Under the pieces are notes generated by a model. The model worked only from the letters and a program-made list of their open reading frames with translations, was not told the origin of the DNA and did no database searches. Below, one piece after another: positions 13,916-26,631 of a DNA stretch of 64,000 bases (positions are counted from its first letter, which is position 1; every line of letters begins with the position of its first letter). The stretch is taken from NCBI RefSeq assembly GCF_964355755.1, contig NC_092680.1:21551001-21615000 (forward strand), in the 5' to 3' direction. This DNA comes from Antedon mediterranea. Lineage: Eukaryota; Echinodermata; Crinoidea; Comatulida; Antedonidae. A program made the translations under genes and the position numbers.

Positions 13916-14000
13916 TCAACAATATTTTACGAGGGTGGTCCATCCAGCAGAAGTTGATCATTAGGGACTCTCACAAAAAAACAAAAATGACGAGGCATAA
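13916..14000 (+). repeat. dispersed repeat family C, copy 1
   Basis: The phrases TTTTACGAGGGTGGTCCATC and 'atgacgaggcataaacatg' occur in the same order and spacing here and at 18,062-18,165. The two copies are clearly homologous over about 90 bp. No coding capacity or terminal inverted repeats are visible, so the class is unknown. Confidence 0.6.
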
Positions 14001-14417
14001 ACATGTAACAATAAGAATAAAATAAAATAGAATTTATAAAGTTAACAAAAAAAATAATGCAAAAAAAAATATAATAAAAAATTAAATGAACAATGAGGAA
14101 GAGCTATTAAAATAAGCTCCAACCAGGATTTGAACTTAAGTTCTTCTATCTTTATGGAAACATCTAAGGATGCTGGGGGGGGGGGGGGGCATGGCAATGT
14201 GATATTTCAAACATTACTTTTATTTTTGATAAAAATTATTTAAAACATTAATGCATGCTAATTATTTTATAACCCCACTCAATCTTGATTGGCATTTCAA
14301 TCCAAATTCTAAACAATCCTGGCGACGCCTATGTTTCACTAGACACCTGACGACTCTCAACCAAAATATTGCCCATTTCAAAACTGGACAACTTCTACAG
14401 TATATCCAAAATTATAG

Positions 14418-14550
14418 ATTAGGGGCAGGGGGGGGGGGCTAAATATTTCATAAATGATAAAACCGATCGGTCGGGTTGCAGAAAATAATTATAATTTTAT
14501 TTAAAAGACATGGCTGTTAAATTTTAGCATGTTAGCCCATCTAAATCCAT
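14418..14550 (+). repeat. dispersed repeat family D, copy 1, next to G-tract
   Basis: A G-tract followed by 'taaatatttcataaatgata' and later 'aagacatggctgttaaattt' is shared with 37,604-37,740. In the second copy the match continues to AAATCCGTCCCTG, a typical end of small DNA transposons. It is probably a non-autonomous element. A longer G-tract lies at about 14,176-14,190. Confidence 0.5.
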
Positions 14551-14961
14551 ACTTGCATATTGAATAATTATTTAATAATTTGTAATTTATCAAACCTAAT
14601 ATTTTAGTAATCAAAACTCATTAAAGCCTAATAAACATAGTAACAGAATATTGCAAAATAATTACATATTTACAAGTGATTTTGTTATGACACATCCAGG
14701 GTAGCAAATGAATTGTATCGCTACGTGAGCTTCTCATCTTCTCATTGGCTGATTGCATATCCAGGGTTATGGAAAATGCGTAATACCACTATTTCTGTTA
14801 TGATTTATTTAAAATTTATTCTAATTTATTTTAAAATAATTATAATTCATGTTTAAGTTTTAACAAAAGAGTAATAGTAAGTTGATATCGGATTTAACGA
14901 ATTAGCACTGTCAAGTGGTATATTATAAAATGCAAAATGTGTATTAAACATAGTTACATCA

Positions 14962-15117
14962 ATATGCCAGTATCAAACTTGATGTGCCCAAATATGGTAG
15001 TGATAATCCCAAATATGGTAGTGATAATCCCAAATATAGTAGTGATATGACATCATCATGTCTATATATGGGCACATCACATTTTTTTGTCAAACTAGTG
15101 TAGACAGAGCTTTAGAG
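14962..15117 (-). mobile_element. MITE family A, copy 2
   Basis: It has internal 21-22-bp units CCCAAATATGGTAGTGATAA (three copies), the phrase ATATATGGGCACATCACAT, and ends with GTAGACAGAGCTTTAG. This last is the inverted counterpart of the start of copy 1. The left terminal repeat is degraded to 'agtatcaaact'. It carries no gene. Confidence 0.6.
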
Positions 15118-15785
15118 AATTTTATTAAAGGATTCTGTTCAAACAGGGTTGTACATAAGGTTTTTGAATAGTGACATTTTATAACTACCACATAAACTGT
15201 TTGAATGCAAAACAAACAATTATTATGTAAAAACAGAAAACAAATCAGATGAAATGAACTTATAAACTAGCGATAATGTGATGTTTCACGTAAAGTGTTA
15301 ATGATTTAATAGTCCATACTAGCCACAGGCGACAACTTTTGAACAACAACAGGTACTATGTATAGTAACTGATGATGTACTCGTACATATAAATCAGTAC
15401 AATTTGTATTCATTGCCCATTAGATCTCAGAAGCACTATTCCTCCATCTCCCATTCATCACTCATTCAAGTTCATGAGACTTGGACTACAGATCTTTTTT
15501 TTTAATTTAACATAAAAGTTTTAAGAAAAATAGTTCCAAAATGTTGGGACAACCAACCCTGATGTTACATCATTACTTCCTGAAATTGTCATTTATCTTA
15601 TCTATCTTTTAGTTTACTCTTAAAATGTAGCAAGCCTTTGAAGTTGATAAGCGACTTCCTAAAGTTGTCAATTTAAATGTAATTATCATGCAATTGATTG
15701 ACAATAAGTTCTTATATTATGTAAGACTTCCCTATACTTGTAGGATATGTTACCCACTTTAAAGTGATTGTGGGAATCACAGACT
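15118..15785. other. spacer
   Basis: AT-rich non-coding DNA. CATGAGACTTGGACTA at about 15,474 matches about 4,917, a short trace of a dispersed repeat. No gene or RNA is recognised. Confidence 0.5.
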
Positions 15786-15977
15786 AAAGGCCAATTTACA
15801 CAGACAGAGCAGTAACGATAAATGGAAAACCGCGTAACTTGTCCCAAGTAGAATCTGTATCTATCCATCTAACCACCCGTCCGCTCTGCGTTGTGTGTAA
15901 ATGGTCCTAAGGAATAACATAGATTCTATATTGTTAGTTACCGTTAGTTACCGCTAGTCTTTGTAAATTGGCCTTTT
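15786..15977. mobile_element. small inverted-repeat element (MITE), ~190 bp
   Basis: The left end AAAGGCCAATTTACA (15,786-15,800) is matched inverted by TGTAAATTGGCCTTT (15,962-15,976). Inside the ends, similar GTTACCG words recur near the right arm. Length and lack of coding capacity fit a MITE. A target-site duplication is not clear, so the superfamily is unassigned. The element at 49,410-49,774 has a related terminus (AAAGGCCCAATTACAC). Confidence 0.65.
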
Positions 15978-17240
15978 AATTGGCAAGTTGGTCGCATTAT
16001 GCTGTATCTTCATTTATCAACATCTGCAACTATGTTTATCATAAAATAGATAACATTAAACACACTCTTACCTTAGTACATTTGACCAGTGGTTTTTCTA
16101 TGATATTATAGCACTTTCTGCAATAAAAAATGGATTTTTGTATTTATTTACCTTATTTCACATCAACAAAATAAAAACTTTAAAAAGTAAATAATACTTT
16201 CAATACACTCTTAGATAAAACAAATTATAATAAACAATGTATACAGAATTGTTGGGAATTCATATTATTTTATCCTCTTAAGTTATCTTCGAAAATTAAA
16301 TATAATTTTAAATATCACGAGACGATATATATTTATAACATCTACAAGGTACATGACCCTCAGTAAAAAAAATGTTTTATGAGTGAATTTAGTACATTGA
16401 ATGTAACTAGAATATAAAATTTCTTCAATATGTGATTTATAAAACTTTATTATAAGCTACGGTTAAAACACAGCCTACTTTATCAATTAATTATGCTGGC
16501 ATGCGACATTCAGTTATACAAAGAATACTATTACTAATGTTTTTCCTTAGTAATTTGTGCACAATTTCTTCTGCACCAAGATCAACCAGTTCCCTTTATT
16601 TCTGGAAACTGGCAAGAAAACAAATTGTGTGTAAAGTCTGATATGGTCACAGACACAACATTTTATTCCAAAATTACTAATTGGGCAAGTTTCATTTCAG
16701 AGGCCTTTGACAGAGATTGTCCCCTTTTCTTGCGAAAAACCAGACCACTTTATTTCTCGTGGCTACATCACTGTGTCCTCTAGTCTAAGTTAAATTCAAA
16801 GTAATGTCAGATAATTAATGGTACGTAATAAAGTAACCTATAAAGAATTATGTTCAGGTTGTATTGGACAAGTAACATACTCGTAATTATAAACCCTTTG
16901 GTTTATGTTTAATATAAACACTGCCCTCAAGTAAATATACAGTATCTTAAAACTAGAAACTACAGATGTTACAGTATTAGAAATTGTTCACTAAATCACT
17001 AATGTGTTTAAAAGTTTAAATTGTAGTAAAATTATACAAATCCAAACATTGCAAAGAATATTGGCCATCGTACTGCTACAATGTATCACGATATAAACAG
17101 ATAAAATAAAAAGATCATTCTATGGCTTAAAAATCATTTATGACATAACTTGACAACCAAGACTGAAATTTTATTTATTTATCTATTCAAATATCCACAA
17201 ATCACAGAGAAAAACTGATTTGCTTGGGATTTACAAAAAA
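15978..17240. other. AT-rich spacer
   Basis: No gene is supported. A less AT-biased stretch at about 16,540-16,790 contains a fragment of inverted character around 'gtttcatttcagaggccttt', but nothing can be assigned. The remainder is low-complexity. Confidence 0.5.
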
Positions 17241-17364
17241 ATATAGATATGTATACAGTAAATATAAAAAATATAGATATGTAAACAGTAAATATAAAAA
17301 ATATAGATATGTATAAAGTAAATATAAAAAATATAGATATGTATACAGTAAATATAAAAAATCA
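17241..17364. repeat. 30-bp tandem repeat, about 4 copies
   Basis: The unit starts ATATAGATATGTATACAGTA and recurs at 17,241, 17,271, 17,301 and 17,331 with only one or two substitutions. It is a simple minisatellite in AT-rich DNA with no coding meaning. Confidence 0.9.
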
Positions 17365-18061
17365 AATACAAATGTACAAAACTAAAGTGAAATATTTAAA
17401 AATTGAGTAGAAGATTCAGCCAAGTAAAACAATTTTCAATATTAAATTAAAGATTGGTTGTATAAGATTACAAAACCATCACAGCGGCAAACATTATGTA
17501 ATATTTTTTAATTTCAGAATAAAATTAAGGAAGGAATGTTTAATATCAATATAGAAATGTTGAACCATTCCTCCAAACTTGAACAAAAATATTTAAAAGA
17601 AGAGAAAAGTTATATAATATTACACCACTTTATTAATAAAAAGATCACAAATCTTGAATTCAAATTCCCAACTATTTTCCTATTTTTGGTTTTATTTTGA
17701 ATAAAAATACTAATATAATAATTATATAATAAAAAGGTGGGTATATTGAACTTACTTCCTTTGAAACTTAATTTAATTAAGCATTAACTAGGATGGCTAA
17801 GACCAATGACCTATTTCTAGCAACAATCTCAATTTGGCTTTAGGTGTTATATGTAATAAGTTAATATGGTTTAGATTGTCAGAAACAGAGAAAGTCAAAG
17901 AAATTAAAAAATAACTAGATAAGGAAAAAGAAGACAACCAATATTATGCATTGATGAATTCTCCCTCACTGGTAGACATTTTAATTAATATTCCATCTAA
18001 AAGTAGGAATATGAAAGAAAGAAATCGGTACATTAAATTATTAATTCTATGTATTTTATTT
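17365..18061. other. AT-rich spacer
   Basis: No gene, RNA or further repeat is recognised. A short open frame entering family C sequence at its right edge is not considered coding. Confidence 0.5.
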
Positions 18062-18165
18062 ATTTCAACATTATTTTACGAGGGTGGTCCATCCAGCCAG
18101 CTAGCCAAAGCTGATCATTGGAGACACTCACAAAAATATAATGACGAGGCATAAACATGCAGCAA
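18062..18165 (+). repeat. dispersed repeat family C, copy 2
   Basis: Homologous to 13,916-14,000 through TTTTACGAGGGTGGTCCATC, 'gctgatcattggagacactc' and 'atgacgaggcataaacatg'. This copy is slightly longer inside (CCAGCTAGCCAAAG). The class is unknown. Confidence 0.6.
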
Positions 18166-18851
18166 ATAGAATTAAACAGAAATACGAGAAAACACAAACT
18201 CAGTAACTTTAGTGAAATCATTTGATCTGAAGAAGAAATTTGAGAGGAGTACTACAAAGTTGTAAAAGTTTATTTTTCAAAGATATTTATACGTAATACA
18301 AATGATATTTAAATCGGTGAGTGTGTATAATTCCTACTGTTTCACCAATTAAAATTACCAGTATAATCTTTCATCATAAATTGCATTAGAATCAACACTA
18401 AACATAATATTGAAATTTGAAGCCTGGCCTATTTAGAATGATCTAAACATAAAACTTTAAAACACTGAATATAATAAACTTTAAGTTTATAGGCAACCAA
18501 CTGATTACATTGTAATATAAGCTGTAAATCAAGATTTTCAAGGCTCATTTAACCCAGGCCAGCCTGGCCAGTCAATGCTGTAGTAATACTTTCTTCTTAA
18601 AACAACATCAACAAGCAATACCAAGCGTTGAATATAAATAATCTTAAAAAGGACAGAAGTCAAAGTTAATCTCAATTTAATTGTCATCTATAATTCCATA
18701 AGCAATATAGTTTTAAAGATTTCTCGACCTATTAAAACGATTGGGGTATAAACATTTTATCTGTTGAAAGACATGACCAATTGGAAAAGTACTTTAAATA
18801 AGATATTTTAAAGAAAGAAAATGGCATAGAATAGAAAATATTTTATATTTG
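18166..18851. other. AT-rich spacer
   Basis: No supported feature apart from a GC-richer phrase at about 18,554-18,572 (CCAGGCCAGCCTGGCCAG, a near-palindrome). Confidence 0.5.
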
Positions 18852-19259
18852 CTGCTTTGGTACTTTGTGCAGCTAATACCAAAGCTATACTGATTGAAGC
18901 ATTCAAAACTGGTCTTGATCTGCTTTGGTACTTTGTGCAGCTAATACCAAAGCTATACTGATTGAAGCATTACAAACTGGTCTTCATCTGCTTTGGTACT
19001 TTGTGCAGCTAATACCAAAGCTATACTGATTGAAGCATTACAAACTGGTCTTCATCTGCTTTGGTACTTTGTGCAGCTAATACCAAAGCTATACTGATTG
19101 AAGCATTACAAACTGGTCTTCATCTGCTTTGGTACTTTATGCAGCTAATACCAAAGCTATACTGATTGAAGCATTACAAACTGGTCTTCATCTGCTTTGG
19201 TACTTTGTGCAGCTAATACCAAAGCTATACTGATTGAAGCATTACAAACGGGTCTTCAT
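18852..19259. repeat. 68-bp satellite, 6 copies, each with a hairpin
   Basis: Units start at 18,852, 18,920, 18,988, 19,056, 19,124 and 19,192 and differ by only one to three bases. Each unit contains GCTTTGGTA and, 14 bases later, its exact reverse complement TACCAAAGC, so each monomer can form a 9-bp stem. The array is young, judging by the near identity. No open frame explains it. Confidence 0.95.
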
Positions 19260-20555
19260 CTAAAGAAGACGATACCTACCTCATTTTTTTCTATGTTTAA
19301 TTTGCTTCTTATTTTAATGTGTTTTTGATAAATTGTATTTTGCTTGAATCAGAATCAATTATATAATCTGAATAAATAATTAAATGCTAAATTTAAGGTA
19401 AAATCTAACTAGTTTAATGAGTGGTAATCTAGATTCCTTTAGGAGGTAATCAAGAATTAGGTACAGTGACCTAATTCAATACATCTTGTTGAAGAGGTAC
19501 ATGAGTAATAATGCTTACACCCAGTCTTCATTAAATGTCATTGCCATCAGCTAGATAGGGAGGTAAATGGGACGACTTGTGACATTGTTAAGGTTGTGAG
19601 AAGGTCAACCCCTTGGCTGCAAGCATGAACTGGGCCACTTTGTTTCTTTAGGCAAAGTGTGAAATCATATTTTCATCAAAACTACTAATGTATGATTGGA
19701 AAAAACTTAAAATCTCTCCCTGATGATTTAAAGCTAGAGGCGACGACGATGGAGAACACAGTTGGGATGTTTGATTTGAAGGCCTCCATTATCAATCAGG
19801 GGGTTTTAGCAATGGATGTAGGTTGCAGGAAAACAACCTACAAACATCTCACCGTTTTTCAATCGCATAAATTGACTATTTGATTGGTAGAACCAATCAA
19901 ATTTCAACGACTAAATGAACTTTAATAAATAATAATTGAATAGCATTCTATTGAAATGGTTTTCTAATATATTGTTATTAATTATTTACAAAGATTATGC
20001 AAAATTTATGGTGATTTAGCTGAATAGAATGAATACATACTGCAGATACAAATGATTTGAATAATGGTGTTATTTTAGCCGTAGCATTTCAATTAAACCT
20101 GAACAAAAAGGAATAGCACAGCACTTATTGGATTAGCAGTAATGCCTAAAATATTTGAAATTGATAAAAACATTCACGGCCATAAACCATTGAATTTGCA
20201 TTTTTATACAATAACAAAATAAGTGAACAAAAATTGAGGGATATCAGTAAGTTTTATTTATTATCTTAAAAATAATAATAATTTATCGTTATCTTTTATT
20301 AACAAATGTAAGCTCTTTATCATATTTTTTCTAAATATTATTTTTTAATTGGACAAGACATTTCTAATAAAATTTCAATTTAATAGGCCTATTTCTTAAT
20401 AAATTGTATTACGTAATAATTTTTACTAATTAAGTTAAATAAATAAATAATTTATGAACGAAGTATCTATGGGTAAATAAAAAGGTTTGGGAGCCACCGT
20501 TACAACCCATTAGGCCTAGTGTGTACATCCTACCTATTATGTCTGGTTTAAGGGT
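19260..20555. other. spacer
   Basis: No gene is supported. The part at about 19,480-19,660 is less AT-rich and could be a conserved element, but it shows no specific motif. The rest is low-complexity. Confidence 0.45.
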
Positions 20556-20559
20556 TAGG

Positions 20560-20655
20560 TACTAGCGAGTATAGAAAGACCGTGAACTAGGTCAGAATTG
20601 AACCCTGCACTTTAGGATTACAAGGAAACCATGTTAACACAAAGCTCCAGCTCTA
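20560..20655 (-). mobile_element. tRNA-derived SINE-like fragment, second copy of the 350-475 type
   Basis: On the minus strand an A-box-like TGGAGCTTTGTG at about 20,640-20,651 is followed by the B-box GGTTCAATTCT at 20,594-20,604. The downstream phrase corresponds to that of the copy at 350-475 (a tract with 'gacctag' and a short reach to 'tagtac'). Diverged and not a functional tRNA. Confidence 0.45.
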
Positions 20656-20757
20656 GACTTTATTTTCAAAGAAATAAAGTTCAGTAAAGTTTAAAAAGAG
20701 AGCAATATCAACAACCACTGTCTATCTCAAAGAATCTCTTCTTCACCTTTTACACTG

Positions 20758-20841
20758 TATTGGCTGCCATCAATGACGTATTGGCTGCCATCAATGACGT
20801 ATTGGCTGCCATCAATGACGTATTGGCTGCCATCAATGACG
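20758..20841. repeat. 21-bp tandem repeat, 4 exact copies
   Basis: TATTGGCTGCCATCAATGAC plus G is repeated four times without a mismatch. The unit contains an inverted CCAAT core (ATTGG). Because the unit is a multiple of three it stays open in some frames, but there is no other coding support. Confidence 0.95.
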
Positions 20842-23585
20842 TACACGTATTAAATAATAAATACTATAAACATAATTGAAAAAGCAGACAACAGAACAAA
20901 AACCAAACCCAAAAAATTATTAAAGTGATAATTATAATTAATTATTATTATATATATTATTAAAAGTTATTTGCTTATTTATCAATGATATGATATGCAA
21001 TTTTGATATCAAGATTCAAGAAATTATATTTGTTCACTTTAAAATGAAAATTTGTTTTGCTTTATCATAATAATTAAAATAGCGGAGGACAATGGAACCA
21101 CGTTTGTGACAGTAATCATTATTACCTTTGGCACCAATTAAAACCTGGAGTGAGCCAAGTATTTAAGACTTAAGCCCTACTCTTAAATAAGTCCCTAAAG
21201 AATGTGTACTCATATTGGTATACACAGAGTTTAGCAGCATTCATACAGTACATAGTGCAATAAATCCAGTTGAGACCCAGCATACTGCCATATGTGATTG
21301 CTAGTGATATAAAGTTTTATAGCAGCATGGTTACAGTTGGATGAATCCCTTGTGAATACAGACAAGATACATGATGGATTGTGCAGTCATTTACTACACA
21401 CTTTGAAGATTACGTGTCTTATACAAAAATGATAGCTTCACAGACGATCACAACATAAATCTTAACGTCAGTAAACTTTTAAAAATAAGCTACAATCTTA
21501 ATTTTGAAACGAAAGGGTAAAAAGCCTCAGAATCTATTTGATCGACGATTGATACTTGAGCTAAACATTGTATTTTTGTAACTTCAGAAGATGTGACCTG
21601 CACGTTATTTGTTATTGGTTGTATAAACTTTTGTTGTAAACATGGCTATAACATTTTAGTAGGCCTAGCTATAATATGTTATTACTAATGTTGTTTGGTA
21701 GAGAGACCTTTCAGGTATGATTTATTACGTTAGCTGTAGGGTTTGTTTGCAGTAGGTTTACCATACTGTAGGCTCCATAAAACAATATTGAATGATTTAG
21801 GTAGTGGTCAAAAAGGAACCAGTCTTTACAAAATAGGGACCACTGACTCGATAGGATATAATACAATATTATTTACTGTCATTTTAACAATGAGGTACAA
21901 ATGATTGGTTGATTTGATTTGAACAATTTATATAGTTATAGAAACTAAGATTCAAACTAAAAATTAATGGGTTTTTTTCATAATTTAATTTAAGCAAGTA
22001 CTTTACTTGAATAAAATTGCTCTGATGCTTTACTATATGACTCCCATCAACACCAGAAAAATCACTATCACCCATCATCTTATCATAATCAACGATTAGA
22101 GGATAGTGGGTGGGGGATCGCAGCGTCCTCTGGTCCCACTGAATAACAATGATTTCTTAGAAGCCTTTTTTAACCTATCCATAGGGCAGCTTAGCCTTCC
22201 TCTGGAATCAGTCAATTATCAATTCATCATTTACTTTATCACTATTTTATTATTGTTTACTTTATCCTTCTATTCATCACTTTTATCCTATTATAGGCCT
22301 AACCACCAATTTAACAACATTGTACTATAAATATTAAACTGTAATTATCAAAATCAATTGGGTCAAAAGTGGCATATTTAATTGTCAAAAGACTTGATAA
22401 TCTTCATAAACTTAAGACAGACCAAAACTAAAACAAAGAGAAATGACTCCTTACGATTACAGAAGAGTACACTGCCACTTTAGGGAGTAAACCGACAAAC
22501 AAAGACACCATGATGAGGGCTGCTAAGCACTCATCAGTATTAGATGGATACGCCAATTTCAATTGATAATGTAAACATAATCCTAAGCGTGGTCCGATAC
22601 GGTTATGAATCAAACATCAAAAAGTTGATATCACCTGTTAGCATCAACCACTAAATGACAAACTCTACCACGCAACAAACTTGTAGTAAACAAATTGTAA
22701 TTATCGTTTAGGCTTCATAAAATATATATGCAATCATCTGATTGGTCCAATTTGCTCTTTATCCTACATGGCTATGGCAGGTAAAGTTAGGGGCCTAACT
22801 ATTTTATTGCTTATTAAAAATATAATTATAGGTGTTTTCTTAAATTATTTTTTAAATTAAAATATATTTTAAACAAATGTTTTATATTGTTTAAGCATCA
22901 CAAAAACATACATACAATTCTTTTGAAAAACATGATTATAAGATGGACACACGAATACTTGAAAATTGTGTTTTTTTAATTAAATATTATTATTTATTTA
23001 AGATCAAAGAGTTTAAAACACTATTCAATACAAGTGTTGACAATTTTCTGTTGAAGCGATTGAAGAAAAAAATGGTGTAAAATCTGTACCGATTATTGAC
23101 AACAACCTCAAAGGCTCTGCTAAATGACTATGCTTTGATAGTGATTAATTATTAAGATCAAAATATAAATATTAAGATCTGATAAATGGGTTTAATTTGC
23201 CATCTATATTAACGATTGATTTTCTAATTAGACGTGATGCAAAGTGAAGCAATAGCCAGCTTAGTGTGGGAAAACTTTCCAATTAATTTTCATATACGTT
23301 AGGATTTCAAGAAATTAGTCAAATTCCAAGATCTTACATTTTCTTAAAACAAAATGAAAAATAATTTGTGATGTTTGAGAATAATTAAAACACTAAATTG
23401 TGGGTTTTTGGTTAAATGTCCTTTTTTAATGCGAAAAATCTTTTTTTGTTCAAACATCAATAACTATATTAAAAATAGCCTATTCAAAGTTTGATATTTT
23501 TTTTTTCAGGTTTCATCTGTTTAACAATTCTTTGTGTTATAGTAAATAAAGTTTTTGGGGAAATCATCTTTCAGGACTTTTTAAT
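20842..23585. other. AT-rich spacer
   Basis: No gene is supported. Short open frames near 22,106-22,330 and 21,884-22,078 are AT-driven, with no domain. Sequence at about 22,095-22,140 is locally GC-richer. No RNA or named repeat is recognised. Confidence 0.5.
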
Positions 23586-23589
23586 TATT

Positions 23590-23960
23590 TTATTATTAAT
23601 ATCATTAAATTTTAAATCATAATTAAGTTGTTTTTATTTGCCTGTTTTTAAAAAGTTAAAATAATAAATATTGATACATATGCTATTAGATTTCATTCAA
23701 ATTTAGAAAAAAAAATGGCTTTTCAATGTATTTATTAATATTATTAAATTTTTAATCATAATTAAGTTGTTTCTATTTGCCTGTTTTTAAAAAGTTAAAA
23801 TAATAAATATTGATACATATGCTATTAGATTTTGTTCAAACTTAGAAAAAAAAATGGCTTTTCAATTTATTTTATTAATATTATTAAATTTTTAATCATA
23901 ATTAAGTTGTTTTTATTGGACTGTTTTAAACTATAATATAATAATAAATATTTTTACATT
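23590..23960. repeat. ~140-bp tandem repeat, about 2.6 copies
   Basis: AATTAAGTTG occurs at 23,621, 23,760 and 23,900, each followed by 'tttctatttgcctgttttta' type sequence and 'aaaaaatggcttttcaat'. Copies 1 and 2 are very similar over the whole unit, and copy 3 decays after about 60 bp. A local AT-rich tandem duplication. Confidence 0.85.
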
Positions 23961-24059
23961 TACATTGTTTAAATTTAGCACAAAAAAATGTTGAATTATA
24001 ATTCACAAGTTGCATAAAAATTCAATATAACTGTAACACACATTTATTCAAATGTTAAT

Positions 24060-24260
24060 TATATGCTAATTAGATGCAAGATTAAAGCCTGTAAACATTA
24101 CGTTGATCCCACGAGAGATTTCACTTGACATGTCGCAGCGAGGACTCATTCAAATGGAATGCACGCTTTTTTCTCGTGAAATCTTGGCAAACTGCCAATT
24201 TTAAGACGGGTTTGATGATGCTGTGAGTTTAGTCTGAGAAAGTAGGTGTTATCACACATG
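24060..24260. promoter_or_regulatory. candidate regulatory segment with perfect NFI palindrome
   Basis: TTGGCAAACTGCCAA at 24,184-24,198 is a perfect NFI consensus (TTGGC-N5-GCCAA). A forkhead-type TGTAAACA lies at about 24,091-24,098, and AGATTTCAC/GTGAAATCT form an inverted pair about 60 bp apart. The segment is GC-richer than its flanks. Enhancer function is inference. Confidence 0.35.
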
Positions 24261-25525
24261 AATACATTTGCATAAATGTTTGAATATGTCTGGCAACCAA
24301 TAAGCAAATTATTAATATATTTCATACTGTACATATTATGTTTTTTTTAAAATGTTATTTATCAACCATAAGAATCTTATAACATTTAAACTGTCTATAA
24401 ATACATAATGTAATATAAATAATTTTATAATGAACATTATGAAGTTTGAAATTATTAATATTACTTTAAATTAAAATATTAATTATGTAATTCTAATTCT
24501 TAAATTAAAATAATTACTGTATATACACCTTAAAAATGTATTAAAAAAAACTGAGACACAGATATTTACAATTGACAAAAAAATAAGTCACATCATTTTT
24601 TTTAAACAACATTCAACGTCTTTTATACAAAGAAAATTTGTTTTCATCTGTTCTGTATATACCTTTCAAATTAGGCCTTTGTAAGCTTTTATTTTTCTGT
24701 ATATATGTATATATTTTTATTTATTTTTAAACCTTGTACCTGAATCATTTTGAAAAGCAGTACAATGTTTACTGAAAATACAATCTAGTCAAAAGAAAGA
24801 ATAAATAAATAAATAAATAATTGTACGAGTGATGATAGACTGGTATATACATATACCACTACATAAAACCTCAACATGTGATAAGTGTAGGCAATGGGTT
24901 GAATTATGTTTTATTTATTTATAAAAAATGAATTCAAAAATTAATTAATTATTAATTAAAGTTATTTCAATTCAACCTATTGAAGATTAATATCAACATA
25001 AGAAAGTTTTAATCTGATTATGCGAAACTAAGCAGCAACCAGCATAAATAGTAAGCATGAATACAAACATGAAAAGTTGGCAAAGTTCCAACGTTACAAT
25101 GTGAATGAATATGTATGCTGTTACATTATGCAAATACTCATTTACACTCATTCAAGGAAAAAACATTAAACTTGATTGTTTGTACGGCATATTACTGGTA
25201 TGCAATGACCTTTTTTTTGATATACATTATAATGGAAAACAAATGTGTTTAAAAGTTTTTGCTATTTTTAAAACATTCAGGAATAAATTTAAATATGGCA
25301 GCATAAAGACAACATAATAGTCGGGGTCAATACACAATTTAAAAACAAATCTTGAATCACTGTTTCCTAAATGCTCACCATTCAACTCACAAACATTCAT
25401 TTTTGTACACTATAACATATATGATAAGAACAAAATGTTTACCACTATGCAATATCACAATGTACATTAGGATCTAAAATAATTTTCAGCATTTTTGATA
25501 TGCATATAGTTTAGAGTTATTTTCC
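24261..25525. other. AT-rich spacer with possible LINE tail
   Basis: No gene is supported. Sequence at about 24,620-24,822 ends in an (AAAT)n tract and reads like a LINE 3' untranslated region, but no protein remnant confirms it. Confidence 0.4.
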
Positions 25526-25829
25526 TCTAAAGCTCTATCAAACTAGTTTGACAAAAAAAAGTGCGATGTGCCCAAATATCTATCTATGCGACATTTATAT
25601 AGCGCTATTTCGTAAAGATCAGAGTACTTTGAGTGTTTGTTGATTATTAAAATTATTCTAGACTCTGAACAGGAAATAGTCTAACCAAAGACAACCTGTT
25701 AATGACAATAAATAAAATAAAAAATATGGTAGTGATATGCCCTAATATGGTAGTGATATGTCATGTAAATATATGGGCACATCACATTTTGTTGTCACAT
25801 AAAGTTTGATAGTGTGGACAGAGCTTTAG
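25526..25829. mobile_element. MITE family A, copy 3, split by another retroposon tail
   Basis: The left terminus CTAAAGCTCTATCAAACT and the right terminus 'agtttgatagtgtggacaga' followed by GCTTTAG are inverted counterparts, so this copy shows both ends. Between about 25,581 and 25,725 the MITE body is interrupted by unrelated DNA carrying the GCGCTATA retroposon-tail motif seen at 4,550. The body resumes with ATATGGTAGTGATATG repeats. This is a nested insertion. Confidence 0.65.
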
Positions 25830-26405
25830 AAAACAAAAATACAACAATTATTCAATGGTCTAAAAACTACTAGTATTGCTAATACAACATTTATGCAATG
25901 ACTAATTCATTTTTACTAACAAACCAAACATTATAGTAAAGTGATTAATGACTGATTTCTCAATATATATATACAGTATCGTAAAAAATATTGTGAAAGT
26001 AGGACAGCATTACTGAAAGAAATCAATACTGCTAAAGATCACGAGAGTGATTGTATTTAAACAGCAAGCTCATCATACAATGCAATTTATGTTAATTAAC
26101 TGTCTAACGATGCGTGAAGGCGGTTCATACATCTAGTTGGCGCTACTCGGGTGAGAGCCAGCCTCAAGTGCGGACAAGACATGATAGATTTCACAGCATT
26201 TTGGCATCTTCTTAATTTGCGATGCTCTCTTGACTGTAGTTATAATACTAAGGTGATCAGATTTTGTGACCTAAGTCAATTCAAGTCTACAATGTTGTAT
26301 CTAGGTATAATATATGGATTTTGATTGGTTCAAAGTTTGTTGTCCTTGACTACAATAGTGCAAGAACACAGTTACATAATAGTCTTAGCATGGACCTATA
26401 AATTA
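25830..26405. other. spacer left of the DIRS element
   Basis: No gene. About 26,050-26,240 is less AT-rich, with no recognised motif. The element's left end begins just after 'ataaatta'. Confidence 0.5.
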
Positions 26406-26440
26406 CACAAACCAGTAGTGGTGTTAGTAGTCTATGAGTG

Positions 26441-26599
26441 CTAGCTTACCTGTATAAACCGACAATAGCCCGTGCTCTCCAGAGGGAGGGCTTAGATACG
26501 AAAGTGAAAAGTTCCTAGAACACCCCTGCATTATAATGGACCCGTCCGCAACCACACCCTCATGTGGGAACGTACCAACGTACCACCGTCATCATTTTC
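26441..26599 (+). repeat. DIRS inverted terminal repeat, genomic left (element 3' end)
   Basis: It runs from CTAGCTTACCTGTATAAACC to ACCGTCATCATTTTC and is, by eye, the exact reverse complement of 31,500-31,658 over 159 bp. Outside it lies a unique tip (26,406-26,440) that differs from the tip on the right. Confidence 0.95.
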
Positions 26600-26631
26600 C
26601 GCGTACTTGACTGCGGGGACGGCGGGAGGGA

